50,632 nucleotides of DNA from Mesorhizobium huakuii. GTDB lineage: Bacteria; Pseudomonadota; Alphaproteobacteria; Rhizobiales; Rhizobiaceae. Positions 7,714-15,744 of this stretch are shown piece after piece. Within the stretch, counting starts at the first letter, position 1. Every line of letters begins with the position of its first letter. The stretch covers positions 1-50,632 of the forward strand of contig NZ_BSNY01000062.1 of NCBI RefSeq assembly GCF_030160235.1, written 5' to 3'. The notes beneath the pieces are model-generated. The model saw only the letters and a list, made by a program, of their open reading frames with translations. It was not told where the DNA came from and did not search any database. The position numbers were made by a program, and so were the translations under genes.

Positions 7714-9936
7714 TCAGGCCGCGACGCCCAGCCCCAGCCTGTCGATCGCCAGCTTCCTGGTCGAGACATAGTCGGTCTTGCCGGAACCGAGCACCGGGAT
7801 TTCCTCCACCTTGACGATGTCGTTGGGCACCATCAGTTCGGCGGCCCCGGCTTTCTTGCCGAACTGGCGCAGCTCTTCGGGATTGGCATCGTCGGCGGTG
7901 GTGACCAGCACGATGCGCTCGCCGCGCCTCTTGTCGGGCACCGCTACCGCCGCATGCCGCTCTTCCGGCCACAGCGACTGCACCAGCATCTCGACCGCGC
8001 CCAGCGACACCATCTCGCCGGCGATCTTGGCGAAGCGCTTGGCGCGGCCGCGAATGGTGATGAAGCCTTCGCGGTCGACGGCGACGATGTCGCCGGTGTC
8101 GTGCCAGCCGCTCAGCGGCTGCAACTCGCCGGGGCGGTCGGCGGTCATGTAGCCCATCATCAGATTGGGTCCGTTCAGCCACAATTGGCCGGCATCCGCG
8201 ATGCCCTCGACCGGTTCCAGCTTCATGCGCATGGCCGGCAACAGTCGCCCGACCGTACCGTCGCGCCCATGGATCGCGGTATTGACGGCAACCACCGGTG
8301 CGGCCTCGGTCAGCCCGAAGCCTTCGATGATCTCGGCCTGGAAGCGCTCGCGGTAGACGCGGCGGGTTTCCGGCTTCACCGCCTCGGCGCCGGCGACGAC
8401 GAAGCGCAGGCTGGAGAAGTCGCCGTCCTTGGCAGTACGCGCATAGTTGGCGAGGAAGGTATCGGTTCCGAACATGATCGTCGGCTTCACCTTGCGGGCG
8501 ATCTCGGGGATGATCTTGTAGTGGAGCGGTGAGGGATAGAGGAACAGCTTTACCCCGGTGACCAGCGGCAGGATGGTGCCGCCCGTCAGGCCGAAGGAAT
8601 GGAACACCGGCAGCACGTTGAGCAGGATATCGGCCGGCGAGATGGTGATGCGCGCCTCGGCCTGCATGGCATTGGCGAGAAGGTTCTTTTGCGACAGGAC
8701 GACTGCTTTCGGCGTGCCTTCCGAGCCTGAGGTGAACAGGATCACGCCCGGCTTGGCCGCGTCCTGCCGCTGCAGCGGCAAGCGCCACAGCAAGGCTGCG
8801 GCAAGCTTGTCTAGCGCGGTGACGCCTGCTCGCACATCCTCCAGCCAGAGCAGCCTGGCGCCGCCCTTTTCGACCGCGGCGACGATATCGCCGAGATCGG
8901 CTTTCTCGACAAAGGCGCGGGAGGAGACGACGGTGCGGATGACGGCCGTGCGCACCGCCGCCGTGACGCTCGCCGGCCCGGCCGTGTAGTTGATCATCGC
9001 CGCCACCCGGCCCGCCGAGAGAAGACCCACGAATGACAGCACGACGCCATTGGCGTTTGGCAGCATTATCCCCACCGCCTCGCCCGGCGCCGTCACCGCC
9101 TCGAAGCGCTTGCCCAGCACGCGGGCGCCGATGAACGTCTTGCGGTAGCTCAGCGCGCCCGAGATCACGTCCTCGACGATCGGGTGCGCGGCGCCGACCC
9201 TGGCTGCCGCATCGCGCATGGCCAGGAACAGGCCGCGATCGAGATCGGTGCCAAAAAGCCGTGCCTCGGCGACGCGGTCGAACAGCGCATTGGTGTTCGA
9301 GGCCTGGTCGGGATTGCGTGCCACCAGTTCGGCGATGGTCATCGGCTCCATCACGCTCATCGAGAGCTGCGGAAACCAGTGCCGCGGGGCCTTGGCCGCC
9401 GGCGTCAGGGAAACAGGCAGGCTGCGGGCACCGGCCACAAAGATGGGCACGATGCGGGCGTCGGCCTGCATGGCAATGCGGGTGACGGCGCGAAACAGTC
9501 GAAATGTCTTGACGTCGGGCTCGACCGCATCCGGCAGATAGACGGCGAGCCGGCCCTTGCCCTTCAGCACACGCACCAGCCGGCGGCTGACGAAAAGATG
9601 TTCGGCATTGAAGGCGATCGTGCGGCCGAGCTCACGCCAGGGTTCCAGCCACGGCGAGCGCGCCGAAATCTCGTCGAGAATGTGCAGCGTGTTATCCGGC
9701 AGAAGCGACAGCATCAGCGCCGGTTCGAAACGCGACTGGTGCGAGATGACGTAGATGACAGGAGCCTGCGCCTTGCGCGCGATCCTGATGCGGCTGTCGT
9801 CGATCCGGTAGGCGAGCTTGAACGGCACGTAGAGCATCGCCTGGCTGAAACGCAGGCCGAGGCGGAATTTTTCCACCACGCCGATGAGCAGCCAGGCCAG
9901 GGCAAGACCCGCAAGCAGCGCCAGTGTCAGGATCAT
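7714..9936 (-). CDS. Acyltransferase / acyl-ACP synthetase fusion (Aas-like)
   Basis: A 740-residue two-domain protein. After an N-terminal hydrophobic helix (residues 1-20), about residues 55-215 form a PlsC-like acyltransferase domain. Its catalytic box is HQSRFE (His66 to Glu71), HX4E rather than the usual HX4D. From about 240 to the end is an AMP-forming ligase, with P-loop FTSGSEGTPK at 401-410, then GFGLTEAAP, the WHDTGDIVAVD motif and a C-terminal SGKTDYVSTRK lysine. The layout is that of Aas, which reactivates fatty acids and reacylates lysophospholipids at the inner membrane. It converges on psd-pssA, consistent with membrane-lipid repair. Confidence 0.85.
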   Translation of the reverse strand: MILTLALLAGLALAWLLIGVVEKFRLGLRFSQAMLYVPFKLAYRIDDSRIRIARKAQAPVIYVISHQSRFEPALMLSLLPDNTLHILDEISARSPWLEPWRELGRTIAFNAEHLFVSRRLVRVLKGKGRLAVYLPDAVEPDVKTFRLFRAVTRIAMQADARIVPIFVAGARSLPVSLTPAAKAPRHWFPQLSMSVMEPMTIAELVARNPDQASNTNALFDRVAEARLFGTDLDRGLFLAMRDAAARVGAAHPIVEDVISGALSYRKTFIGARVLGKRFEAVTAPGEAVGIMLPNANGVVLSFVGLLSAGRVAAMINYTAGPASVTAAVRTAVIRTVVSSRAFVEKADLGDIVAAVEKGGARLLWLEDVRAGVTALDKLAAALLWRLPLQRQDAAKPGVILFTSGSEGTPKAVVLSQKNLLANAMQAEARITISPADILLNVLPVFHSFGLTGGTILPLVTGVKLFLYPSPLHYKIIPEIARKVKPTIMFGTDTFLANYARTAKDGDFSSLRFVVAGAEAVKPETRRVYRERFQAEIIEGFGLTEAAPVVAVNTAIHGRDGTVGRLLPAMRMKLEPVEGIADAGQLWLNGPNLMMGYMTADRPGELQPLSGWHDTGDIVAVDREGFITIRGRAKRFAKIAGEMVSLGAVEMLVQSLWPEERHAAVAVPDKRRGERIVLVTTADDANPEELRQFGKKAGAAELMVPNDIVKVEEIPVLGSGKTDYVSTRKLAIDRLGLGVAA

Positions 9937-10040
9937 GCCGCTTCTCTCCCAACGATTTTTGTCATCGCGGCTCTTCCGCGGCCGCCTCGGCGCAGAGGGT
10001 AGCGGAAGTGGGCGCTAGGTCAATGTGGGAAGAGACGGGT

Positions 10041-10070
10041 GTTCCTTCTCCCTGCGAAGGGAGCAGGAAC
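10041..10070 (-). terminator. Hairpin downstream of the tautomerase gene
   Basis: GTTCC and CTCCCT arms pair with AGGGAG and GGAAC around a GCGA loop, with a 2x2 internal mismatch. It lies 6 bases past the tautomerase stop on the minus strand and before the Aas-like gene. The following minus strand is pyrimidine-rich but lacks a clean U run. Confidence 0.45.
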
Positions 10071-10075
10071 GACCC

Positions 10076-10483
10076 TTACGCCGCCTTCAACCGCCCGCTG
10101 ATGAAGCGGAACTCCTGCGTTTTGCCGCCATAGCCATAGGCGGCTGCCGGCACCTCATGCACGAAGGCATAGCTCTCCTCGTGCACCCCGCCCAGCAGGC
10201 GGCCGAAGGCATCGAAGAGAGCCTTGAGATAGGCTTCCAGCTCGAGCTTCGTGTTGGTGCCGTCGACCACCTTGATATCCAGCCAGAACGTGTTGGTGCC
10301 GTGTTCGGCCAGCGACTTGCCGCCCGCGAACCAGTGCTGCGGATCGATATAGGATACGGCGACGGCGGTGATCGTCGGATCCTTGCGCAATCGCGTGGCG
10401 GTGATCTCCGCTATTTCCCTGGCGATGCTGGCGGACAATGCGGCGTCTGGCTTGCCGGTGACGCTGATATTGATGATGGGCAT
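10076..10483 (-). CDS. Tautomerase family protein (4-OT/MIF superfamily)
   Basis: A 135-residue protein starting MPIINISVTGKPDAAL, so after Met removal Pro1 would be the catalytic base of the tautomerase superfamily. It is about twice the length of 4-oxalocrotonate tautomerase, placing it among the longer MIF-like or Tautomerase_3-like members. The middle segment VAVSYIDPQHWFAGG matches the second strand region. The gene is divergent from a LysR regulator 113 bases away, presumably its controller. The substrate is likely an aromatic-derived enol, but none can be named. Confidence 0.8.
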   Translation of the reverse strand: MPIINISVTGKPDAALSASIAREIAEITATRLRKDPTITAVAVSYIDPQHWFAGGKSLAEHGTNTFWLDIKVVDGTNTKLELEAYLKALFDAFGRLLGGVHEESYAFVHEVPAAAYGYGGKTQEFRFISGRLKAA

Positions 10484-10579
10484 TTTTCGTCTCCTTGGTT
10501 CTAGCGGCGGCTGATCGCCGTTGCAGAGACCATGTCACCTCAATTGAATCAAAAAAATCGAATTGTTTTCAACTAAAGA

Positions 10580-10594
10580 TTCGATAATATCGAA
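10580..10594. promoter_or_regulatory. 15-bp palindrome TTCGATA-A-TATCGAA, candidate LysR operator
   Basis: A 7+1+7 perfect dyad ends 2 bases before the LysR ATG at 10597, in the AT-rich gap shared with the divergent tautomerase gene. A further ATCGAA half-site lies near 10557. The placement fits an autoregulatory LysR box. Confidence 0.45.
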
Positions 10595-10596
10595 CT

Positions 10597-11460
10597 ATGG
10601 AAACGCTCGATCCGGATCTGCTCAAAACCTTCCTCGCTTTCGTCGACAGCGGTTCGCTGGCGCAGGCGGCCATCGGCGTTGGCCGTTCGCCTTCGGCGGT
10701 GACCGCCCAGATGCAGCGGCTCGAGGAGATCGTCGGCGAGCCACTGCTGGCGCCGCAGGGCAGGGGACGCGGCCTGACGTCGGCCGGGGAAGACCTCGTC
10801 GGCCACGCCAGGCGCATCCTTGCCGCGCACCGTGAGGCGTGGCTGGCGCTGAAGGGGGCGCGGGCTGCCGGACGTGTCGCCATCGGCACGACGCAGGATT
10901 TCGCCGACAGTGGCCTGCCGGACCTTTTGCGCGCCTTCGCCTCCAGCCATCCGCGCGTCAGGATCGAACTGCGGGTTGGCCGCTCCGCCGAACTGGCGCA
11001 GGCGTTGCAGGCCGGCAGTCTCGATCTGGCGATCGTCATGCGCCAGACGGCGGCGGCGGACGAGGTCGGCGTCCTGCGCGAGCCGATGATGTGGCTGTGT
11101 TCTGGGAAAGGGCTGGCCTCGCGGCAGGAGGAATTGCCGCTGGCGCTGCTCGATCCCTATTGCGGGTTTCGCGAGGCCGCCCTCGCGGCGCTCGATGCCG
11201 CCGGCCGCCGCTACCGCATCGCCGCCGGCAGCGCCAGCCTGGCCGGTCTGCGCACGGCGGTGAATGCCGGCGTCGCGATGACCTTGCGGACCCCGCGCTT
11301 TGCCCATTCCGGCATTGTCGAAGCGCCGCGCGAGCTTGGCCTGCCGTCGATTCCGATGGCCGAGTTCGCGATCCGGCTGCGTGCCGGTGCCGATGCTTGC
11401 GCGGGCGATCTGGCGGCGCTGCTCAGCGGCAACCTGGCCCTGTCCCAGCCGCCGGGCTGA
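10597..11460 (+). CDS. LysR family transcriptional regulator
   Basis: A 287-residue LysR regulator. The helix-turn-helix spans about residues 6-65 (LKTFLAFVDSGSLAQAAIGV, then SPSAVTAQMQRLEEIVGEPLL). The effector-binding domain begins near residue 90 (GRVAIGTTQDFADSGLPDLL). It is paired head-to-head with the tautomerase gene, the probable target, and carries a palindrome overlapping its own translation start region. It is only distantly similar to the LysR at 1301, so this is not a recent duplication. Confidence 0.9.
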   Translation: METLDPDLLKTFLAFVDSGSLAQAAIGVGRSPSAVTAQMQRLEEIVGEPLLAPQGRGRGLTSAGEDLVGHARRILAAHREAWLALKGARAAGRVAIGTTQDFADSGLPDLLRAFASSHPRVRIELRVGRSAELAQALQAGSLDLAIVMRQTAAADEVGVLREPMMWLCSGKGLASRQEELPLALLDPYCGFREAALAALDAAGRRYRIAAGSASLAGLRTAVNAGVAMTLRTPRFAHSGIVEAPRELGLPSIPMAEFAIRLRAGADACAGDLAALLSGNLALSQPPG

Positions 11461-11476
11461 TTTGGCTCCAGCGCAG

Positions 11477-11535
11477 GAAAAAGCCGACCTTGCGGTCGGG
11501 TCTGTTGGCAAAGAAAAAGCCGACCTTGCGGTCGG
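11477..11535. repeat. Tandem duplication of a 23-bp terminator arm, 36-bp period
   Basis: An identical 23-base segment (GAAAAAGCCGACC, then TTGCGGTCGG) occurs at 11477-11499 and 11513-11535. Each copy folds into a GCCGACC/GGTCGG(C) hairpin with a T5 run on the minus strand. It looks like a duplicated intrinsic terminator. Confidence 0.75.
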
Positions 11536-11620
11536 CTTGGGAGTAGGACGGGCCGAGGGGTTTGGGGGGACTCGGGGGGTGGCCCGTCGCACCAATAATG
11601 TCCGAGGCGGATGATGGTTC
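11511..11620 (-). ncRNA. Candidate small RNA with C-rich loop and tandem terminator
   Basis: Between the EamA stop (11639) and the terminator, the minus strand reads a conserved-looking TCGGACATTATTGGTGCG. Next comes a stem GACGGGCC (11581-11588) / GGCCCGTC (11547-11554) enclosing a loop with two C6 runs and a C4 run, then the strong terminator. A stem with a single-stranded C-rich, anti-Shine-Dalgarno-type loop plus an intrinsic terminator is typical of alphaproteobacterial trans-acting RNAs. From memory it resembles the suhB/MmgR (alpha-r8) family. No clear promoter was found, so it could instead be a 3'-UTR-derived RNA of the EamA gene. Confidence 0.42.
11513..11538 (-). terminator. Rho-independent terminator, first of two in tandem
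   Basis: On the minus strand AAGCCGACC pairs perfectly with GGTCGGCTT around a GCAA loop and runs into TTTTTCTTT. It would end minus-strand transcripts from the EamA gene or the candidate small RNA. The second copy (11477-11499) is a backup. Confidence 0.75.
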
Positions 11621-11638
11621 CGTGACTGTGCCACTTTT

Positions 11639-12547
11639 TTAAGAAATATTTGACGCTGCCGGTTGAGAGCGGGCCGCCAGCCAGTCGCGGCCGGCATGGG
11701 CGAACACCGCGCAGAGCACAATGGCGCCGCCGACCATGCTGGCGACAGGCGGTATCTCGGCGAGGAAAAGGAAGGCAAACAGGATCGCGAACGGCACTTC
11801 CGCCGAGCCGAGCAGGCCGGATTCCGGCGCCGGGATAAGCCGCGCGCCTTCCGTCCACAGGATCGACGACAAAGCGAAGGATGCGCCGAAGGTGACGAGC
11901 AGAACGGCATCCCTTGCCGAGACCGCCAGGGGGTCGGTGATGAACCAGCCGAGTATGAACAGCAGGAAGGCCGAAACCGCGCCGGCCCATACCACGGGCG
12001 TGTCGCGGAAGGCGCGCACCATGATCATGTAGAGCGCGCTGCCGGCGGTCATCAGCAGCGCCAGTCCGTCGCCGAACAGATTGCCGGTACCGAAGCCCGA
12101 CCAGACCATGATGCCTACGCCGCACAGCGACACGGCCGCCGCGAGCATCGTCTGCAGGCGGAAGGGTTCGCGCACCAGCACCCAGGCCAGCAAGGCGGCG
12201 ATGAAGGGCGACGTCGCGTAGATGACCGCGACATTGGCGACGAAGGTGAATTTGAACGCCGAGATGAAGGCGATGCTGGCCAGCGCGCCTTCCACCGCCA
12301 GCAGCCAGCCGCGCCAGCCAAGTCGCAGCGTGCCGCGGTTGCCCGAGCGATGGCGGCGCCACAGCACATAGAGGCTGATCAGGATCGAGCCGACAAAGCC
12401 GCGCCAGCAGGTGATGGTCAGCGGATCGGCATGGATCGACTTGGTCAAGACACCGGTCAGGCCGAACACCGCCGCCGATGACGACACCAATATGATGCCA
12501 AGCGTGCGTTCGGTGGCTTCGGGTTTGGCGGCAGCGACGTCAGTCAT
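11639..12547 (-). CDS. EamA-family (DMT superfamily) membrane exporter
   Basis: A 302-residue protein with about ten hydrophobic helices in two EamA repeats (residues about 15-150 and 160-290). The opening TLGIILVSSSAAVFGLTGVL and the mid-repeat AVIYATSPFIAALLAWVLVR are typical of RhaT/EamA drug/metabolite transporters in the inner membrane. The substrate is unpredictable. It is followed on the same strand by the candidate small RNA and tandem terminator, and preceded 60 bases upstream by a second EamA gene. The two share low identity by eye, so they are a functional pair or an old duplication. Confidence 0.88.
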   Translation of the reverse strand: MTDVAAAKPEATERTLGIILVSSSAAVFGLTGVLTKSIHADPLTITCWRGFVGSILISLYVLWRRHRSGNRGTLRLGWRGWLLAVEGALASIAFISAFKFTFVANVAVIYATSPFIAALLAWVLVREPFRLQTMLAAAVSLCGVGIMVWSGFGTGNLFGDGLALLMTAGSALYMIMVRAFRDTPVVWAGAVSAFLLFILGWFITDPLAVSARDAVLLVTFGASFALSSILWTEGARLIPAPESGLLGSAEVPFAILFAFLFLAEIPPVASMVGGAIVLCAVFAHAGRDWLAARSQPAASNIS

Positions 12548-12607
12548 GCCGGCAGCCTACCCCGTTCGGTCCTGACATCGTAGGGTCAGCAGTGAGTGTC
12601 ATCCACA

Positions 12608-13495
12608 TCACAGCCGCTTGCGGAAGTGCTCGCCCCCGACGATCAGCAGCCCGGCGGTGATGATCAGGGCGGCACCGAGGAACACTTCACGGCGCGGCAC
12701 GTCGCCCCAGATCGCGAAGCCGAGCGCGAACGCCCACAGCAGCGAGCTGTATTCGAGAGGCGCGAGGATCGATGCCGGGGTACGCTTCATGCCTTCGAAG
12801 AGGAGATATTGCGCCAGGCCGCCGAGTGCGCCGACGCTGGCGAGAAGCAGCAACTGGGCCAGATCAGGCGTATGCCACCACAACAGCGCCGGCACCGTTG
12901 AAAACAGCAGGAAATAGAAGTTGTTGAGGAGAAGCTGGATCATCGAGCGCTCGGCAAGCGCCGTTTTGCGCAGGAGCACGATGGCGATGGCCCACAAAAG
13001 AGCGGCCGCCAGCACCAGCAGCACCGGCACGGACAGTCCGAGATGGGTCGGGTCGCAAGCGACGAAGACGCCTGCAAAACCGATCAAAACCGCCAGCCAG
13101 CGCAGCATCGGCACCTTTTCGCCGAGCAGGAACACCGAAAACACGGTGACGATGATCGGCGCTGCATAGTAGACGGTGGTCAGTTCGGCGAGTTGCAGGC
13201 TGCGCGCGGCATTGTAATAACAGAGCCAGGCGGCAAGCGTGAAAGCGCTGCGCACCAGCATGGGCCGCACGATCGGCGAGCGCACCGTGTCGGCAAACAG
13301 CCGTCGCCCGCCCATCGCCGCGCAAGCGCCAAGAATGGTGATGCTGCGGAAGAACATGATCTGCCAGACCGTCATTCCGGTCACCAGCAGCTTGATCGAG
13401 GCGTCCTGCGTCGAAAACAAGAGATAGGCAGCACCGGTCGGCAGGATTCCGGCGAGAACCCTTTCGCGTGTTTCGAGAATGGCGACATCGGCCAT
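12608..13495 (-). CDS. EamA-family (DMT superfamily) membrane exporter
   Basis: A 295-residue DMT transporter with ten predicted helices. The ATG at 13495 (MADVAILETRERV) is chosen. The open frame continues upstream to 13843, but that extension is hydrophilic, unlike the family, and antisense to another gene. Typical features are LVTGMTVWQIMFFRSITIL in the first repeat and TVYYAAPIIVTVFSVFLLGE closing the first EamA domain. It probably exports a small metabolite. It is co-oriented with the second EamA gene at 11639-12547, 60 bases downstream, likely in one transcript. Confidence 0.86.
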   Translation of the reverse strand: MADVAILETRERVLAGILPTGAAYLLFSTQDASIKLLVTGMTVWQIMFFRSITILGACAAMGGRRLFADTVRSPIVRPMLVRSAFTLAAWLCYYNAARSLQLAELTTVYYAAPIIVTVFSVFLLGEKVPMLRWLAVLIGFAGVFVACDPTHLGLSVPVLLVLAAALLWAIAIVLLRKTALAERSMIQLLLNNFYFLLFSTVPALLWWHTPDLAQLLLLASVGALGGLAQYLLFEGMKRTPASILAPLEYSSLLWAFALGFAIWGDVPRREVFLGAALIITAGLLIVGGEHFRKRL

Positions 13496-13658
13496 AGGCG
13501 CGGACCAGAGGGTGCCAAGAGAACGAACGAGACGCCTGCCCCAATCAGGCCCCTTGTTGCAGGCTATACGGGTGAAAGCTTGAGCGGCGCTACGCCAGCA
13601 GCGGGCTTGCATTGGGTCAGAGGCTGGCAGTAGATCGTTGGCAAATTGGGAGGCCGAA

Positions 13659-14108
13659 ATGCAATTTGCGGCGACAATGGGCGGCGCATCGCTATCGCTG
13701 CTGACGGCTTGTGTATGCCAAGCTTCGGAGTATCCCTGCGGTCTGGCGAACGCGTACGTCCTTAAGGTGAAATCCTGGACAGCTAAGCTGAAACCCGACG
13801 GAGCGATAGAAATCTCCATCACTGTCGGAAAAAATGACATCAAGCCACATCACGACCCCAGCAGCGTAAAAGTGGCAAAGCTGGACGGATTTGCGCGGTT
13901 TGAGTTCAACGGCGGCGCCACGGCAGCTTTCGCTTTAGGTGATCCGGCCGAGCCAATCGGGCTTGAGGATAGCTATGTCTATCGCGAGACGATCGATGCG
14001 ACCTCAAACAACAAACCCATTGTCGAACAATCAAAAAGCGACGTTCGGGCTTTCGCTTGCGTGGCGAACTGGACTCTAACCAACGGCCAGGAATGGATCG
14101 CAAACTGA
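13659..14108 (+). CDS. Hypothetical secreted protein
   Basis: A 149-residue protein I do not recognise. The ATG at 13659 is preferred over the TTG at 13638 because GGGAGG lies 5 bases upstream. The first 25 residues (MQFAATMGGASLSLLTACVC) look like a signal peptide, possibly with a lipobox-like LTAC-V. The body is rich in beta-type residues, and Cys28, Cys30 or Cys34 may pair with a Cys near the C-terminus (FACVANW). Base composition is lower in GC than neighbours, hinting at recent acquisition. Confidence 0.6.
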   Translation: MQFAATMGGASLSLLTACVCQASEYPCGLANAYVLKVKSWTAKLKPDGAIEISITVGKNDIKPHHDPSSVKVAKLDGFARFEFNGGATAAFALGDPAEPIGLEDSYVYRETIDATSNNKPIVEQSKSDVRAFACVANWTLTNGQEWIAN

Positions 14109-14146
14109 GCGGGCTTCGAAAGCGAAATACGAAAGAAGGCAGAAAA

Positions 14147-14653
14147 ATGGACGCCACCGCACTCAAGGCCATGCAGGCACCTCTCAAGCAGGCCTATCGC
14201 GACGATGCCTCGCAGGCACTGATCACGCTGAGGGCGAAGGGCTCCATCGACGACCAGTCGGTGGCCTGCAAGGTCGAGACAGGCAGGGCGATCGCCATCG
14301 CCGGCCTGCATCCGGCAACCGGGGGCTCGGGGCTCGAACTCTGCTCCGGCGACATGCTGCTCGAAGCACTCGTGGCCTGTGCCGGGGTGACGTTGAAGGC
14401 AGTGGCGACGGCGCTCGAGTTCAAGCTCGGCGCCGCCAAGGTGGAAGCCGAAGGCGATCTCGATTTTCGCGGCACGCTCGGTGTCGCCAAGGACGCGCCG
14501 GTTGGTTTTCGTGCCATCCGGCTCAATTTCGCTCTCGACACGGATGAACCGCAGGAGCGCATCGATTCACTGCTGAAGCTGACCGAGCGCTATTGCGTCG
14601 TGTTCCAGACCATCAGCCAGAAGCCGGAATTGACGGTGAGCGCACGGCGCTGA
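14147..14653 (+). CDS. OsmC family protein
   Basis: A 168-residue OsmC/Ohr-fold protein. The two redox cysteines of the family are visible, one in LVACAGVTLKAVA and one in ERYCVVFQTIS. Such proteins reduce organic hydroperoxides as dimers in the cytosol. The ATG at 14147 is chosen because the frame before it overlaps the previous gene, and AGAAGG precedes it. It stands 38 bases after the secreted hypothetical gene and is followed by a strong hairpin terminator. Confidence 0.88.
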   Translation: MDATALKAMQAPLKQAYRDDASQALITLRAKGSIDDQSVACKVETGRAIAIAGLHPATGGSGLELCSGDMLLEALVACAGVTLKAVATALEFKLGAAKVEAEGDLDFRGTLGVAKDAPVGFRAIRLNFALDTDEPQERIDSLLKLTERYCVVFQTISQKPELTVSARR

Positions 14654-14656
14654 AAA

Positions 14657-14691
14657 TAACAAGGCCCGCAGCCAGCTGCCGCGGGCCTTGT
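14657..14691. terminator. Bidirectional terminator hairpin
   Basis: AACAAGGCCCGC pairs perfectly with GCGGGCCTTGTT around an 11-base loop. It lies between the end of the OsmC gene (plus) and the end of a small minus-strand gene, so it serves both directions. Confidence 0.7.
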
Positions 14692-14703
14692 TGCGACCAA
14701 TGC

Positions 14704-14922
14704 CTACTGCGCAGACGGCTGTTCGGCATCGCCCTCGTCGGTAAAGGGCGAGGCACTTGGCACGCACTGTACGGACCAGCCGGCGGGGGTCGGCTGCTTC
14801 TGATATTCGGTGATGGCGGCGGTGCATTGTTCGCGCTTGTCGAAGGTGCTGGGCAGCACCACCATGCCGCCCTGTGGGCCGGCGATGACCAGATACCAGA
14901 CCAATGCTGCGGTCGTAGCCAT
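14704..14922 (-). CDS. Small hypothetical protein
   Basis: A 72-residue protein with a hydrophobic N-terminus (ATTAALVWYLVIAG), then a mixed region holding two cysteines (REQCTAAI and SVQCVPSA) that could form a disulfide. It looks like a small exported or membrane-anchored protein. An AAGGA site is 6 bases before the ATG, and a terminator follows. The family is not recognised. Confidence 0.6.
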   Translation of the reverse strand: MATTAALVWYLVIAGPQGGMVVLPSTFDKREQCTAAITEYQKQPTPAGWSVQCVPSASPFTDEGDAEQPSAQ

Positions 14923-15096
14923 GGGAGTTTCCTTCTTCTGCCCAGTTTGGGCTCTCGCTGTTGTGGGAGTCGCTACGATCCTAACAACTCCGGGGAAATG
15001 ACGAAAGCATGACCGCCGCGCGGCTTTTCCCCCTCAGATCACAGCCGCGTGATGATGTCGCGGATCTCTGAGCAAGGGGTTTGCGACTTACGCTGC

Positions 15097-15738
15097 TCAG
15101 TTGGTTGCAAAGCAGTAAAACAACCCGTCGCCACCGGTGCCCTTCAGTGCTTCCTGGCTGCAGCCGCCGCGTGAGGCATGGGAGGAATTCCATGACTTTG
15201 CCGCCGCCGAATCGTCGAGCCCGGTGCGGTCGTGATGACCCATCATCGCCGCCCCTTCGGCGCCGCTCATCGTCCAGTCGCCGCAGGTCTGGTCGGCGAT
15301 CCTGGTGCCGTCGGGCTTCGACCCGGTCAGCATGTCATGCCGGTTCGGCGTGTCGCCGCGGCCATTCACCACTTCGCCTTTTTCGTTGAGCGCCGTCTGC
15401 TTGGTAATGCCGTTGGCGTCGCTGTGCAACGAGGCGACATCATCGGCGATCTTGACGCCCTTGGCGTTGAACCACGGACCCTTGCCGATGCGATCGCGGG
15501 CATCGGTATCGCTGGTCGACAGATAGGCATGCCAGCTCTTGCCGGTGACGCCGGCCGCTTCTGCGAGCGAAGCGCAATGCGCGTCGGCGCCCTTCAGGCC
15601 GCCGAGATCGGCTCCCTTACCGGAGCCGACGCTGGTGACGAAGAAACTCATCTTGGCATCTTGGGAGACCGCCACACCTGATGTCGCGCCGAGAGCGGCT
15701 AAAAAAGCGGTGGCGGCGACGAGAAGAAGTCTGCGCAT
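15097..15738 (-). CDS. Secreted endostatin/lectin-like protein
   Basis: A 213-residue protein with a clear signal peptide (residues 1-26, ending VAVSQDA). The mature part resembles the bacterial lectin-like or endostatin-like (DUF1554-type) fold: MSFFVTSVGSGKGADLGGL, then DAHCASLAEAAG and KSWHAYLSTS, and later QTCGDWTMSG. Four cysteines (in DAHCAS, QTCGDW, GGCSQ and FYCFA) suggest two disulfides, consistent with a periplasmic or extracellular location. Its leader can fold so that the SD GGAGG is paired. The ligand is unknown. Confidence 0.78.
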   Translation of the reverse strand: MRRLLLVAATAFLAALGATSGVAVSQDAKMSFFVTSVGSGKGADLGGLKGADAHCASLAEAAGVTGKSWHAYLSTSDTDARDRIGKGPWFNAKGVKIADDVASLHSDANGITKQTALNEKGEVVNGRGDTPNRHDMLTGSKPDGTRIADQTCGDWTMSGAEGAAMMGHHDRTGLDDSAAAKSWNSSHASRGGCSQEALKGTGGDGLFYCFATN

Positions 15739-15744
15739 ATCGAT

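Noticed and set aside
11555-11580. Plus-strand G-rich tract as a G-quadruplex
   Set aside because: Runs of G are present, but they are better explained as the complement of the C-rich loop of the candidate minus-strand RNA. Four well-separated G3+ tracts are marginal.
13496-13843. N-terminal extension of the second EamA exporter to 13843
   Set aside because: The extension is hydrophilic, unlike DMT proteins, and overlaps the secreted hypothetical gene on the other strand.
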